Origin: a virus
Length of the DNA stretch: 43,404 nt
Strand: one strand, 5' to 3'
IMG/VR virus record: IMGVR_UViG_3300008111_000108
Coordinates: 1 to 43,404 of that record
The notes beneath the pieces were generated by a model that saw only the letters and a list, made by a program, of their open reading frames with translations, was not told where the DNA came from and did no database searches. The position numbers were made by a program, and so were the translations under genes. This document shows, piece after piece, positions 1 to 5,923 of the stretch (the stretch's first letter is position 1; the number at the start of each line of letters is the position of its first letter).

Positions 1-14
1 TAATATTTGTTTTT

Positions 15-35
15 TCTGGATACTTCCAGATTTTT
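15..35 (+). terminator. Rightward hairpin terminator
   Basis: A 6-bp stem (TCTGGA/TCCAGA) with a 4-base loop is followed by five T on the plus strand. It would end rightward transcription entering from left of the window. Its own gene is not in view. Confidence 0.55.
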
Positions 36-39
36 GCAA

Positions 40-222
40 TAGAAACCCTATACCCTTTATTAGTAAAAACTAAAGGAACCCCATAAATAGCAAGTTATAA
101 GCTCGTATTTCAATGGTTGAACTCTAGAGAGCCACTGCACGAATCTGAAAGTATATGCTACACTTCCGTCATTCCGCCTTGAAGTTTAAACCCTTGATAC
201 TATCTCCGAAAACTGTTCAAGG
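40..222 (-). ncRNA. Candidate structured RNA 1
   Basis: A leftward sigma-70-like promoter (TTGACT at 252-257, 18 bases, TACAAT at 228-233) predicts a start near 221. The transcript would begin with CCTTGAA, which can pair with TCAAGG about 20 bases later or, alternatively, with TTCAAGG further on, so two folds exclude each other. No open frame with a ribosome site follows. The left end is uncertain because I see no clear leftward terminator. A second upstream promoter at 298-328 could also feed it. No known RNA family is recognised. Confidence 0.4.
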
Positions 223-227
223 TTTCA

Positions 228-257
228 ATTGTAACATATCGGATTTTTGTCAGTCAA
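228..257 (-). promoter_or_regulatory. Leftward sigma-70 promoter
   Basis: On the minus strand TTGACT at 257-252 is separated by 18 bases from TACAAT at 233-228. It drives candidate RNA 1. Confidence 0.6.
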
Positions 258-297
258 TAAAAAATAAAAACTTTTTTGATCCTAGTAGCTTAATAAT

Positions 298-332
298 ATT
301 ATAGAGATATATAATATATTCTAGTCGACTAT
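298..332 (-). promoter_or_regulatory. Leftward promoter with palindrome operator copy 1
   Basis: The palindrome CTAGTCGACTAT at 321-332 covers a weak minus-strand -35 (TCGACT). It is followed after 19 bases by TATAAT at 303-298. The arrangement mirrors the promoter at 592-625. Confidence 0.45.
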
Positions 333-372
333 AAATTTAGATTTATAAAATGTTAAAAAAATTTTTTATACT

Positions 373-398
373 AAAAAACCCTAGATTGCTCTAGGGTT
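373..398 (-). terminator. Terminator of candidate RNA 2
   Basis: On the minus strand AACCCTAGA and TCTAGGGTT form a 9-bp stem around GCAA, followed by T residues. This is a canonical intrinsic terminator. Confidence 0.8.
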
Positions 399-585
399 AT
401 AGTGTGTAGATGGATTGCCTTTTACCATCAAAGCCAAGTTACTGTGGATTCTGGTTGATCCGCTTTTGAGCTTACCAAATGTTTAAGTTACTAACTTTAC
501 CCGTTAAGGCCATTTGTGCATTTCTCCCCGTTGTAACAGTAAGAGATATTCTGCCATACACCAGCTCTTCCGTCGAATTGCTGTT
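373..585 (-). ncRNA. Candidate structured RNA 2 with own promoter and terminator
   Basis: This unit has a complete transcription signal set on the minus strand. The promoter (TTGACT, 18 bases, TATAAT) predicts a start near 585, and a 9-bp hairpin with GCAA loop plus T run ends at 373. The roughly 210-base transcript has no plausible gene. It contains several complementary pairs visible by eye: CAAATG/CATTTG enclosing AAGTT/AACTT, GGAT/ATCC, GATGG/CCATC, and a long-range TTACTG/CAGTAA. I do not recognise a family. Confidence 0.65.
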
Positions 586-591
586 AAGAGT

Positions 592-625
592 ATTATAGCA
601 TAATGACAATATTCTAGTCAACTAG
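592..625 (-). promoter_or_regulatory. Leftward promoter overlapped by palindrome operator copy 2
   Basis: Minus-strand TTGACT (621-616), 18 bases and a perfect TATAAT (597-592) form a strong promoter. The -35 lies inside the palindrome CTAGTCAACTAG at 614-625, so a protein bound there would block polymerase. Confidence 0.75.
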
Positions 626-725
626 TATTTAGATCTATGAAAATGTTAATATAATTTTAATATGTATGATGCAGGATTTTAAAATGTCCGTTTTGTCCAG
701 ATAGAGCGACCATAAAAGGGCTAAA

Positions 726-811
726 TGTGATGCTAATCACACACTTATTTTTCAAAATGTCTCGAATGTCCGTTTTTCGACTTGATATTTGTCAGTCCCC
801 CCATGTATAGT
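726..811 (+). promoter_or_regulatory. CRP-type box plus TGTCAG-N10-TATAGT promoter
   Basis: An exact TGTGA-N6-TCACA box lies at 726-741. TGTCAG at 790-795, ten bases, and TATAGT at 806-811 follow. The box centre is 72.5 bases from the -10. It drives the gene at 861. Confidence 0.65.
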
Positions 812-860
812 TATAGGTATAAGAAGTTAAGAAATACTTAACAAAAGAAAGGAGAACAAA

Positions 861-1073
861 ATGTTCTCACTAAGTTATAAAATTCAAAGTAAGTCTGAAA
901 GTAATGTTTTCGGTACTTGTCTAGGTATCTTGTTCGATAGCGAACAAAAGGCTTGGTCATATCTTGACCTAGTAGAAAAGGATAACTATATCCTTGAGGC
1001 TAACTTGAAAGAGTTAGAAAACTACAAGCCTAGTAAGCGTGTAGTAATCGCTACTACTAGAAGTTGGGAGTAA
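861..1073 (+). CDS. Hypothetical early protein, 70 aa
   Basis: This is the first gene of the rightward array. The start is fixed by an AGAAAGGAG ribosome site seven bases before ATG, in the AAAGGAG leader style shared by neighbouring genes. The 70-residue product is soluble, mixed in charge, with no signal peptide, membrane segment or cysteine motif. I do not recognise it. Its place directly behind a CRP-boxed promoter suggests an early takeover protein (inference). Confidence 0.7.
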   Translation: MFSLSYKIQSKSESNVFGTCLGILFDSEQKAWSYLDLVEKDNYILEANLKELENYKPSKRVVIATTRSWE

Positions 1074-1078
1074 TCCTA

Positions 1079-1282
1079 ATGAATACTATTTCCGTAATTG
1101 TAGAGCCTAGCCACTCAATGGCTAGTAGTAACACTAAGTCTAATGAGGTTTTCCGCCTCGCTAATGGTAACTACATTAGCCGTAAGGCTTATGTCTATAT
1201 GGTAGCCTCTGAGGGTCTTATCTCTCACCGCTACTTAACACCTAACGAAAGCCGTTGGGTATTCGAAAATCGTGTGAGGTAA
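1079..1282 (+). CDS. Hypothetical early protein, 67 aa
   Basis: ATG at 1079 is preferred over an upstream in-frame TTG at 1064, because 1064 lies inside the preceding gene and GGGAG stands nine bases before 1079. The product is polar, Asn- and Ser-rich near the N-terminus, with several Tyr and Arg in the second half. No family is recognised. It follows the previous gene by five bases and is likely cotranscribed. Its stop overlaps the next CRP-type box. Confidence 0.6.
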   Translation: MNTISVIVEPSHSMASSNTKSNEVFRLANGNYISRKAYVYMVASEGLISHRYLTPNESRWVFENRVR

Positions 1283-1338
1283 TTCACACACGACACACCC
1301 CCGCTAAGGTTGAAAATGTCACCGCCTTAGTGTAGTCT
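1273..1338 (+). promoter_or_regulatory. CRP-type box plus TGTCAC-N10-TAGTCT promoter
   Basis: An exact TGTGA-N6-TCACA box at 1273-1288 is centred 52.5 bases before the -10 at 1333-1338. The upstream half-element at 1317-1322 is TGTCAC, one base off the consensus, and the -10 is weak. Confidence 0.5.
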
Positions 1339-1381
1339 TACAGACATAACAAAATAACTACTAACGAAAGAAGAACAATAA

Positions 1382-1549
1382 ATGACAATCACTTACTCAA
1401 TCTGGCAAGGCTCTCGCCTACTATCTATCGACAATGTAGCCCATGAAATCAAGGCTATTGACCACCTAATCGACACGCTAAACGCTAGCGAATTAGGTAA
1501 GAAAGTAAAGTTTTCCGCTAATGTTCAATCTATAAAGGTAGGTAAGTAA
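1382..1549 (+). CDS. Hypothetical protein, 55 aa
   Basis: The small frame starts at ATG 1382 behind a leader with AACGAAAG, the purine-rich site repeated through this arm. The product begins with a hydrophobic and aromatic stretch (TYSIWQG) and ends lysine-rich. It is not recognised. It ends two bases before the next ATG, so these two genes are translationally linked. Confidence 0.6.
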   Translation: MTITYSIWQGSRLLSIDNVAHEIKAIDHLIDTLNASELGKKVKFSANVQSIKVGK

Positions 1550-1551
1550 TA

Positions 1552-1737
1552 ATGACTAAATGGGATACAATTCAAGCAGATGTAAGCGACATGTACGCAC
1601 ACCTAGCAGAAGAGGAGATGTACGAAAAAATGATGGCAGAAGAAGAAGATGTTTTCGGATTTGCTAAGGCTATACAGATTGACCACTTAACAGATGAAGA
1701 GGTTGATGAAATTTTCGACATGTTTGGAGATAAGTAA
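1552..1737 (+). CDS. Acidic hypothetical protein, 61 aa
   Basis: A very acidic protein: about a third of its residues are Asp or Glu and it has few lysines. It is rich in Met and probably helical. The start lies two bases after the previous stop. Many phages encode small acidic proteins that mimic DNA or bind host proteins, but nothing in the sequence assigns that role here. Confidence 0.65.
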   Translation: MTKWDTIQADVSDMYAHLAEEEMYEKMMAEEEDVFGFAKAIQIDHLTDEEVDEIFDMFGDK

Positions 1738-1884
1738 ATGGAGATTGAAATTACATGGGAATTCTTATATATAAACTCCGATTTCTTAGGGCTCTACGCT
1801 AATATCCCGCTCTATTTACTAATCGGAATTCCCGCCCTAGTTTGGGCGTGGCGCTTAGCAATGCGAGAGAAAGAAGAGATGTAA
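1738..1884 (+). CDS. Small membrane protein, 48 aa
   Basis: The ATG directly abuts the preceding stop. Residues roughly 21-41 form a hydrophobic segment rich in Leu, Ile and Trp (IPLYLLIGIPALVWAW), followed by a charged tail (RLAMREKEEM). This predicts a single-pass inner-membrane peptide. It is the last gene of a four-gene set and is followed by a large structured intergenic stretch. No family is recognised. Confidence 0.55.
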   Translation: MEIEITWEFLYINSDFLGLYANIPLYLLIGIPALVWAWRLAMREKEEM

Positions 1885-1890
1885 CTCACA

Positions 1891-1956
1891 CGGATCTAGC
1901 GGCGTGTCGGCTTGACTTCAAGCTGATCCGCCCGCATCTTTTGCGGGCTTGTCAAG
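1891..1956 (+). other. Nested hairpins after early gene set
   Basis: CCCGCA/TGCGGG (1931-1947) sits inside CTTGAC/GTCAAG (1911-1956). An alternative CGGATC/GATCCG pairing spans 1891-1930. No T run follows, so it is a weak terminator or a processing or stability structure rather than a classic terminator. Confidence 0.4.
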
Positions 1957-2002
1957 TCGAATTACGGCGTGTCGCAAAAAAACCCTGAGATTTGCATCAC
2001 AC

Positions 2003-2089
2003 TGTGACGCACACCACATGTGATGTGGCTCACAAAGTCGCAAATGTCCGATTTATACCCCTCAAAATGTCAGACCCCCCTGCTAGAAT
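2003..2089 (+). promoter_or_regulatory. Two CRP-type boxes plus TGTCAG-N10-TAGAAT promoter
   Basis: An exact TGTGA-N6-TCACA box lies at 2019-2034. An abutting 9-of-10 box (TGTGA-N6-CCACA) is at 2003-2018. TGTCAG at 2068-2073 and TAGAAT at 2084-2089 are ten bases apart. The box centres lie 57.5 and 73.5 bases from the -10. Confidence 0.65.
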
Positions 2090-2125
2090 ACCTAGTATAA
2101 AGATTAAAAAAGAAAGGGGTCAAAA

Positions 2126-2281
2126 ATGACTCAACTAACAGAAACTCTATTCTCTACTATCGTGCATGAATACCACAATGGAGGCGTTAAGTCTTCTTAT
2201 GGTTTAGATAAGGAAACTCGCCTAGAGTTGTTCCGCTACCTTATCCGTTCTAAGTCTTGCAATTGCATAAATTGCTTGTGA
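2126..2281 (+). CDS. Hypothetical protein with C-terminal CNCINC, 51 aa
   Basis: ATG 2126 follows AGAAAGGGG by seven bases. The body is charged and helical. The last residues are Cys-rich (CNCINCL), a possible metal or disulfide site. The stop codon lies inside the CRP-type box of the next promoter. No family is recognised. Confidence 0.6.
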   Translation: MTQLTETLFSTIVHEYHNGGVKSSYGLDKETRLELFRYLIRSKSCNCINCL

Positions 2282-2351
2282 TGTAAATCACATCAAATCC
2301 GTCTCAAAATTTGAGATTGGATTTGAAAATGTCAGACCCCTAATGTATAAT
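2277..2351 (+). promoter_or_regulatory. CRP-type box plus TGTCAG-N10-TATAAT promoter
   Basis: The exact box at 2277-2292 is centred 61.5 bases before a perfect TATAAT at 2346-2351. TGTCAG is at 2330-2335. TTGAAA just upstream could act as a weak conventional -35 at this one promoter. Confidence 0.7.
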
Positions 2352-2377
2352 TTCAGACATAACGAAAGGAAAACTAA

Positions 2378-2581
2378 ATGTCAGCAAATGTCTATACTAT
2401 CGAAAGCCTACTTGTAGGCAAAAACTACTACTCAAACACTTTGCAGGGAGAAATTATCTCAGCAGAAAAACACCCTCAACCAATTTGGTATGAAGGTTGC
2501 GAAACTTATCTTGTAGAGGTTTCACCTAATAGCGGTTATGGCACAACCTATCGAACAGTTGCCGTAAAAAATCCCGATTAA
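2378..2581 (+). CDS. Hypothetical protein, 67 aa
   Basis: The start is set by AACGAAAGGA before ATG 2378. The alternating hydrophobic and polar pattern with Gly and Tyr suggests a small beta-rich fold. No motif or family is recognised. It begins a run of tightly packed small genes extending to 3593. Confidence 0.65.
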   Translation: MSANVYTIESLLVGKNYYSNTLQGEIISAEKHPQPIWYEGCETYLVEVSPNSGYGTTYRTVAVKNPD

Positions 2582-2674
2582 ATAAAATCGAAACAGGGGC
2601 AGTTTCGTGAGTGTTCTCGCCCAATGTCGTAAGTAAGAACTCACACCAAATTTTTTAACGAAAGGAAAACTTAA

Positions 2675-2797
2675 ATGGGATACATTGAAATTTTTAGACT
2701 TGATGAGCAAGGTGCGGGCTGGGTTGATTTATCTGAAGCAACACCCGCAGAAATGCTAGATTTAGAAATCGGACTATTTCAGGAAGGTGCTATCTAA
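2675..2797 (+). CDS. Hypothetical protein, 40 aa
   Basis: ATG 2675 follows the ribosome site AACGAAAGGA. The 40-residue acidic product has a Trp in the middle and a helical acidic C-terminal half. Its stop overlaps the next ATG (TAATG), which favours translational coupling. Not recognised. Confidence 0.55.
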   Translation: MGYIEIFRLDEQGAGWVDLSEATPAEMLDLEIGLFQEGAI

Positions 2798-2910
2798 TGA
2801 ACTTAGAAGAATTCAAAGCGCATGTGATCGCTCAGCGTGAAGCAAGCAAAGCGGAAGCCTTGTCAGTGCTATCTGCTACAATTTCAACAACAACAGGAAA
2901 GGAAAACTAA
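2797..2910 (+). CDS. Hypothetical helical peptide, 37 aa
   Basis: The start overlaps the upstream stop by one base. The first 25 residues form a charged amphipathic helix, then a Ser/Thr tail. The C-terminal codons double as the ribosome site of the next gene (GGAAAGGAAAAC). No function is known. Confidence 0.5.
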   Translation: MNLEEFKAHVIAQREASKAEALSVLSATISTTTGKEN

Positions 2911-2911
2911 T

Positions 2912-3043
2912 ATGGGCAATATCTCAGAAATTATCGCCGTTGCATGTGATGAATGTGGCGGTGCGGGCTTCCTATTTTGGGGAGATGAAAACAATTATGA
3001 TGTAGAGGCGTGTGAATGCGCCATAGAAGATTGGAATATCTAA
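2912..3043 (+). CDS. Small zinc-ribbon-like protein, 43 aa
   Basis: ATG 2912 follows GGAAAGGAAAAC. The product has two cysteine pairs: CDECGGAG near residue 12, resembling a DnaJ-type CxxCxGxG knuckle, and CEC near residue 34. A single metal site is likely. It is acidic. Its stop overlaps the ATG at 3043. Function unknown, one of many tiny zinc proteins in this genome. Confidence 0.6.
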   Translation: MGNISEIIAVACDECGGAGFLFWGDENNYDVEACECAIEDWNI

Positions 3044-3243
3044 TGTATAAATTAACTATTGCATATGATGGCGAAAAGGTATCAACCCACCAATTTGCAG
3101 ACGCTCTAACCGCCGTTCATACTTTTGACAAATGCTCAGACTATGGAGATGCAAAAGAATACGCAACTTATAATTTGTCAGAGCCTAATGGTAAAATGCA
3201 CACTAAGAACTTCTATCGAAATGGAAAGGTTACACAAAAATGA
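3043..3243 (+). CDS. Hypothetical protein, 66 aa
   Basis: ATG 3043 (TAATG overlap) is preferred over an in-frame ATG at 3016, which lies inside the preceding gene. The protein is aromatic- and Lys-rich with predicted beta character and no cysteine motif. It overlaps the next gene by an ATGA junction. Not recognised. Confidence 0.6.
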   Translation: MYKLTIAYDGEKVSTHQFADALTAVHTFDKCSDYGDAKEYATYNLSEPNGKMHTKNFYRNGKVTQK

Positions 3244-3428
3244 TGACACGCAAGGACTATGTAGCAACCGCCGAAATTCTAAACTATGTAAGCGACAAAA
3301 CTCACCCAGCAGTTTTTTCTAAAATGGTTATAGATTTTGCGGAGATGTTTGCAAAAGATAATCCACGATTTAACCCAAATCGTTTTTATGAAGCAAGCAA
3401 TTACAAAATTAAAAGTTTATCAAATTAA
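3240..3428 (+). CDS. Conserved small phage protein, 62 aa
   Basis: The N-terminal MTRKDYVATAEIL and C-terminal DNPRFNPNRFYEAS follow a pattern I know from many small actinophage and cyanophage proteins of unknown role (a DNPRF..RF..A ending). ATG 3240 overlaps the preceding stop (ATGA). A second ATG at 3243 is equally possible. Function unknown. Confidence 0.7.
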   Translation: MMTRKDYVATAEILNYVSDKTHPAVFSKMVIDFAEMFAKDNPRFNPNRFYEASNYKIKSLSN

Positions 3429-3446
3429 AAAAGAAAAGGACAGAAA

Positions 3447-3593
3447 ATGAAAATACCAAATAAAGAAAGAATAAAAAAAGTTTTGGAGATTCGCCGCAGT
3501 AATGCGGCAACTCCAATTCCTTCAAAGAAAAAATATTCAAGAAAAACTAAACATAAAAAAACCGCTGTGGGCTCACAACGATTTTGGGATTAG
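3447..3593 (+). CDS. Basic hypothetical protein, 48 aa
   Basis: ATG 3447 follows GAAAAGGA. The product is strongly basic (Lys and Arg near one third) with KKKYSRKTKHKK in the middle, so it could bind nucleic acid. No fold is recognised. It closes the gene run. A perfect 10-bp inverted repeat follows the stop at once. Confidence 0.55.
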   Translation: MKIPNKERIKKVLEIRRSNAATPIPSKKKYSRKTKHKKTAVGSQRFWD

Positions 3594-3610
3594 TTGAATT
3601 TTCAACTAAT
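3589..3610. repeat. Perfect 10-bp inverted repeat
   Basis: ATTAGTTGAA and TTCAACTAAT are separated by two bases just after a stop codon. No T run follows. Its arms resemble half-sites of the YTAGTCRACTAR operator but are spaced differently. Confidence 0.5.
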
Positions 3611-3672
3611 TGCCCGCAAAAGCTGTGGGGGCAAGACCTGCTTTACGTCAAGTTACGACACGCCCCAGATTT

Positions 3673-3747
3673 TGTGAGATCAATCACAAAATTAATTTAC
3701 GACACGCCGATACTCAAATGCAAAATGTCGGTGGCTTCGGCTATAAT
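3673..3747 (+). promoter_or_regulatory. CRP-type box plus TGTCGG-N10-TATAAT promoter
   Basis: The exact box at 3673-3688 is centred 61.5 bases before TATAAT at 3742-3747. TGTCGG lies at 3726-3731. Two TTACGACACGCC elements flank the box. Confidence 0.7.
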
Positions 3748-3775
3748 AGCGCTATCAACAAACGAAAGGTAAAAA

Positions 3776-4027
3776 ATGATAGACACAACAAACTGGGCTA
3801 AATTCCCATTCGCAGTAGATGGCGTAGAATTCGTATCTATGCTTGACCCTAATGGTAGCATGTATCAGCAGGCTTCAAAAGTACCTACCCAAGTATTTAA
3901 TTCTATGAACGAGGGCGCTATCCGTGAGTTAATCGGAAAAGTCTCTCTCATGTCTAAATCAGAAATTCAAGACGAGCTAGACCGTGTTAATGACGGCTTC
4001 GGTCAGGCTTACCTAGCCCTAGCGTAA
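3776..4027 (+). CDS. Hypothetical protein, 83 aa
   Basis: ATG 3776 follows AACGAAAGGT. The protein has a beta-like N-terminal half (FPFAVDGVEFVSML) and a helical, acidic C-terminal half. No motif is recognised. It stands alone between two promoters of the TGTCRG class, so it is probably monocistronic. Confidence 0.7.
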   Translation: MIDTTNWAKFPFAVDGVEFVSMLDPNGSMYQQASKVPTQVFNSMNEGAIRELIGKVSLMSKSEIQDELDRVNDGFGQAYLALA

Positions 4028-4029
4028 CT

Positions 4030-4060
4030 TGTCGGTGGGCTAGTGTATAATCTAGCCCAC
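4030..4060 (+). promoter_or_regulatory. TGTCGG-N10-TATAAT promoter inside an inverted repeat
   Basis: TGTCGG 4030-4035 and TATAAT 4046-4051. A perfect 9-bp inverted repeat, GTGGGCTAG/CTAGCCCAC (4035-4060), places the -10 in its loop. No CRP-type box is present upstream. Confidence 0.65.
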
Positions 4061-4080
4061 CACACAACGAAAGGAAACAA

Positions 4081-4356
4081 ATGCTATCAACCGCTATCGA
4101 AGTATTAGACGCAACAAAAGAAAGTATTTTTGACGAGGACATAATGGGCATGGCAGGCGAACTACACACACGCCGAAATGAACTCTCAGATGAAATCTTT
4201 GCTAAATACTTATTTATGTATTCATCAGCAGTAGCCGCTAAAGTAGCAGATAGAGTTACTCAGGTATTGCTTACAAAAGAGCAACTAACAGAAATGCTAG
4301 AGGCACTAGATGAAATGGACAACCTATCCGAAACTATCTTAGAGGAGAACGAATAA
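4081..4356 (+). CDS. Helical acidic protein, 91 aa
   Basis: ATG 4081 follows AACGAAAGGA. The product is acidic and almost entirely helical, with heptad-like Leu and Met spacing in the last 40 residues, so a coiled coil is likely. It overlaps the next gene by one base (TAATG). No family is recognised. Confidence 0.65.
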   Translation: MLSTAIEVLDATKESIFDEDIMGMAGELHTRRNELSDEIFAKYLFMYSSAVAAKVADRVTQVLLTKEQLTEMLEALDEMDNLSETILEENE

Positions 4357-4622
4357 TGGGATACACAACAGCGCAAGACCTTGCTAACGAATTAGACTTA
4401 GAAGTAGCATTAGGTTATCACTTACAGGGTAATCATTACCCGCCCGTTCCGCTATCAATGGTCGAGCCTTGCATCGAGGCTATTGACGCTTATTGGGAAG
4501 AAGACTATAACCGAATGATCGAAATGCCTGAAGGCGTATCTTATCGAGGAAGTAACTACGCACCCGCTTCAGCCATAGTCGAACAGCACCACTTAGATGT
4601 GTGGCTACCTGAGTGTGATTAA
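4356..4622 (+). CDS. Hypothetical protein, 88 aa
   Basis: The start overlaps the previous stop, so the two genes form a translationally coupled pair. The protein is acidic, Tyr- and Pro-containing, with no cysteine motif, and ends DVWLPECD. Its last codons and stop overlap the CRP-type box at 4614. Not recognised. Confidence 0.65.
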   Translation: MGYTTAQDLANELDLEVALGYHLQGNHYPPVPLSMVEPCIEAIDAYWEEDYNRMIEMPEGVSYRGSNYAPASAIVEQHHLDVWLPECD

Positions 4623-4668
4623 CCTCACACTAAATAAACTAGAAAATGTCGGTGGGCTAGTGTATAAT
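4614..4668 (+). promoter_or_regulatory. CRP-type box plus TGTCGG-N10-TATAAT promoter
   Basis: The exact box at 4614-4629 is centred only 41.5 bases before TATAAT (4663-4668), about two helical turns closer than the commonest spacing. The core from TGTCGG to the -10 is identical to that at 4030. Confidence 0.7.
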
Positions 4669-4698
4669 ACTCACCAAACAACAAACGAAGGAGAAAAA

Positions 4699-4842
4699 AT
4701 GGAAATCGGACAGACATACACAACAATCAAGAGCGGTGTTACAGGCGTTATCAAGGCGGTTGATAATCACCCAAGCGGAGTTAATCGTATCTTGCTAGAT
4801 GTAAATGGCAAAGAGCGTTGGACTTCTGCACCTGCTAACTAA
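4699..4842 (+). CDS. Small beta-barrel-like phage protein, 47 aa
   Basis: ATG 4699 follows ACGAAGGAG. The predicted transcription start lies after an upstream in-frame ATG at 4597, which excludes that longer frame. The pattern of short beta strands and the ending LLDVNGKERWTS resemble small SH3-like phage proteins that I have seen in actinophages. Function is not known. Confidence 0.6.
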   Translation: MEIGQTYTTIKSGVTGVIKAVDNHPSGVNRILLDVNGKERWTSAPAN

Positions 4843-4868
4843 ATAAACAAACAGCAGGGCTCACCGCT

Positions 4869-4890
4869 TGTCGGTGGGCTCTGCTACAAT
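4869..4890 (+). promoter_or_regulatory. TGTCGG-N10-TACAAT promoter
   Basis: TGTCGG 4869-4874, ten bases, TACAAT 4885-4890. No CRP-type box is present. Confidence 0.6.
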
Positions 4891-4922
4891 AACAACTCAA
4901 CCAAACAAACGAAAGGCACACA

Positions 4923-5339
4923 ATGTCAAGAGCAATCACAGTAAAGGTGGCAACACCAAAGGTAATCAAGGCTTTGGAAACAAAGTTGGCAACAATCAAG
5001 AAAGACTATGCTGAGCAGGGTGCAAACGAAGCGAAGTATGAGAAGTCAAGAGAGAAGTGGCGTAAGGAAGTTCAAGATTTTGCTATTGCAAACATCAAGA
5101 AAGCAGAAAACTTCCGCACCAACTATCGCTCTTGGAACAACTCTCTCAATGTTGATTTTGATTTAATTGTAAAGGAAAGCGATTTCCCTAAAGAGCCTGA
5201 GCGTGATTTCACAATCATGCACCAGCACACATACAATGAAATTGTAGAGGACATCACAAATGCTCTCACAATTCTAAAGATGACAGATGAGGAAACAGTA
5301 AATGCTTCTACAATGAAGCAAATTGCTAAGTATCTCTAA
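4923..5339 (+). CDS. Conserved phage protein, 138 aa
   Basis: ATG 4923 follows AACGAAAGG. The product is Lys-rich, with a long helical N-terminal half (KALETKLATIKKDYAEQG) likely to form a coiled coil, a central Asn-rich turn, and a helical C-terminus. It resembles conserved hypothetical proteins of actinophages. No catalytic motif is visible. Monocistronic between two promoters. Confidence 0.7.
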   Translation: MSRAITVKVATPKVIKALETKLATIKKDYAEQGANEAKYEKSREKWRKEVQDFAIANIKKAENFRTNYRSWNNSLNVDFDLIVKESDFPKEPERDFTIMHQHTYNEIVEDITNALTILKMTDEETVNASTMKQIAKYL

Positions 5340-5349
5340 ATAATTAGCA

Positions 5350-5385
5350 GGGGGCTAGACAACCTCTAGCCCCCAATGCTATAAT
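5350..5385 (+). promoter_or_regulatory. Hairpin fused to a TATAAT promoter
   Basis: GGGGGCTAG/CTAGCCCCC form a perfect 9-bp stem (5350-5374). Five bases later comes TATAAT (5380-5385). The hairpin can end the gene upstream while the -10 starts the gene at 5414. TGTCRG is not present. The same design recurs at 11645. Confidence 0.55.
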
Positions 5386-5413
5386 TCCTATCCCTACTAA
5401 AGAAAGCAACAAA

Positions 5414-5626
5414 ATGAAAACTCGTTATCGTGTAGAAATCTATGATGATGTAAAGCAAAACGATATTACTATTCCAATGAACAATAAAATTAATAGAGAC
5501 AAACTTGGCGAACTAGTTCGCAACAACTTGCATAAGTTTGATGGTGACATTCGTGCTTATCAGTATGACACAAAAACAAACAAGAAGACAGTTGCAATGT
5601 TATTGCCAATGAGTTTTTATAAGTAA
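5414..5626 (+). CDS. Hypothetical protein, 70 aa
   Basis: ATG 5414 follows AAAGAAAG. The mixed alpha/beta product is basic, rich in Asn and Lys, with no motif that I recognise. It is followed after ten bases by another small gene with its own AAGGAG site. Confidence 0.6.
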   Translation: MKTRYRVEIYDDVKQNDITIPMNNKINRDKLGELVRNNLHKFDGDIRAYQYDTKTNKKTVAMLLPMSFYK

Positions 5627-5636
5627 GGAGAATTAA

Positions 5637-5756
5637 ATGCGGTACTACTCAGCTTTGATGTCGACAGTAATGGGAGATGCAGAAGAACGTGCAGCTGCCC
5701 TGGAATATTTAAAAACAGTGGATCCTGAAATTTGGGATGATGTAGAAGAGGAGTAG
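5637..5756 (+). CDS. Small acidic protein, 39 aa
   Basis: ATG 5637 follows AAGGAG by seven bases. The 39-residue product is helical with an acidic tail (WDDVEEE). A terminator follows its stop at once. No family is recognised. Confidence 0.55.
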   Translation: MRYYSALMSTVMGDAEERAAALEYLKTVDPEIWDDVEEE

Positions 5757-5757
5757 G

Positions 5758-5779
5758 CCCGCAATAGCTGCGGGGTTTT
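5758..5779 (+). terminator. Rightward terminator
   Basis: CCCGCA/TGCGGG stem with loop ATAGC, then G and four T, directly behind the gene ending at 5756. Confidence 0.7.
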
Positions 5780-5798
5780 CCACAGGCTTACGACAAGC

Positions 5799-5807
5799 TG
5801 TGGATAA
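5799..5807 (-). promoter_or_regulatory. DnaA box
   Basis: TGTGGATAA is the reverse complement of the DnaA box TTATCCACA. It lies in the 3' arm of a CCACAG/CTGTGG hairpin with a TTACGAC loop. Confidence 0.4.
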
Positions 5808-5818
5808 TTCCTGAAATT

Positions 5819-5894
5819 TGTGAGAATGATCACACGAGACAATTCGGACAAATGACTATCTAGACTAGTAAATGTCAGTCGGTTATGTTATACT
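5819..5894 (+). promoter_or_regulatory. CRP-type box plus TGTCAG-N10-TATACT promoter
   Basis: The exact box at 5819-5834 is centred 62.5 bases before TATACT (5889-5894). TGTCAG is at 5873-5878. It drives the DUF932 gene. Confidence 0.7.
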
Positions 5895-5923
5895 CAATCC
5901 ATCAATCAATCGAAAGGAAAAAC

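Larger units (their letters stand above)
1..860. other. Gene-free left regulatory region
   Basis: No convincing protein-coding frame was found on either strand here. The stretch holds a rightward terminator at its left edge, three leftward promoters, two candidate leftward RNAs, two copies of the YTAGTCRACTAR palindrome, one CRP-type box and the first rightward early promoter. Between 340 and 372, and again from 626 to 720, it is AT-rich with no structure that I can name. Confidence 0.7.

Noticed and set aside
15-38. Terminator for the leftward candidate RNA 1
   Set aside because: On the minus strand the hairpin is followed by A residues, not T. It works only rightward.
40-585. tmRNA or RNase P RNA
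   Set aside because: No tRNA-like acceptor end with CCA, no tag frame, and no RNase P core pattern could be recognised.
5885-5923. Upstream start of the DUF932 gene
   Set aside because: It lies within the -10 region and before the predicted transcription start. ATG 5924 has the ribosome site.
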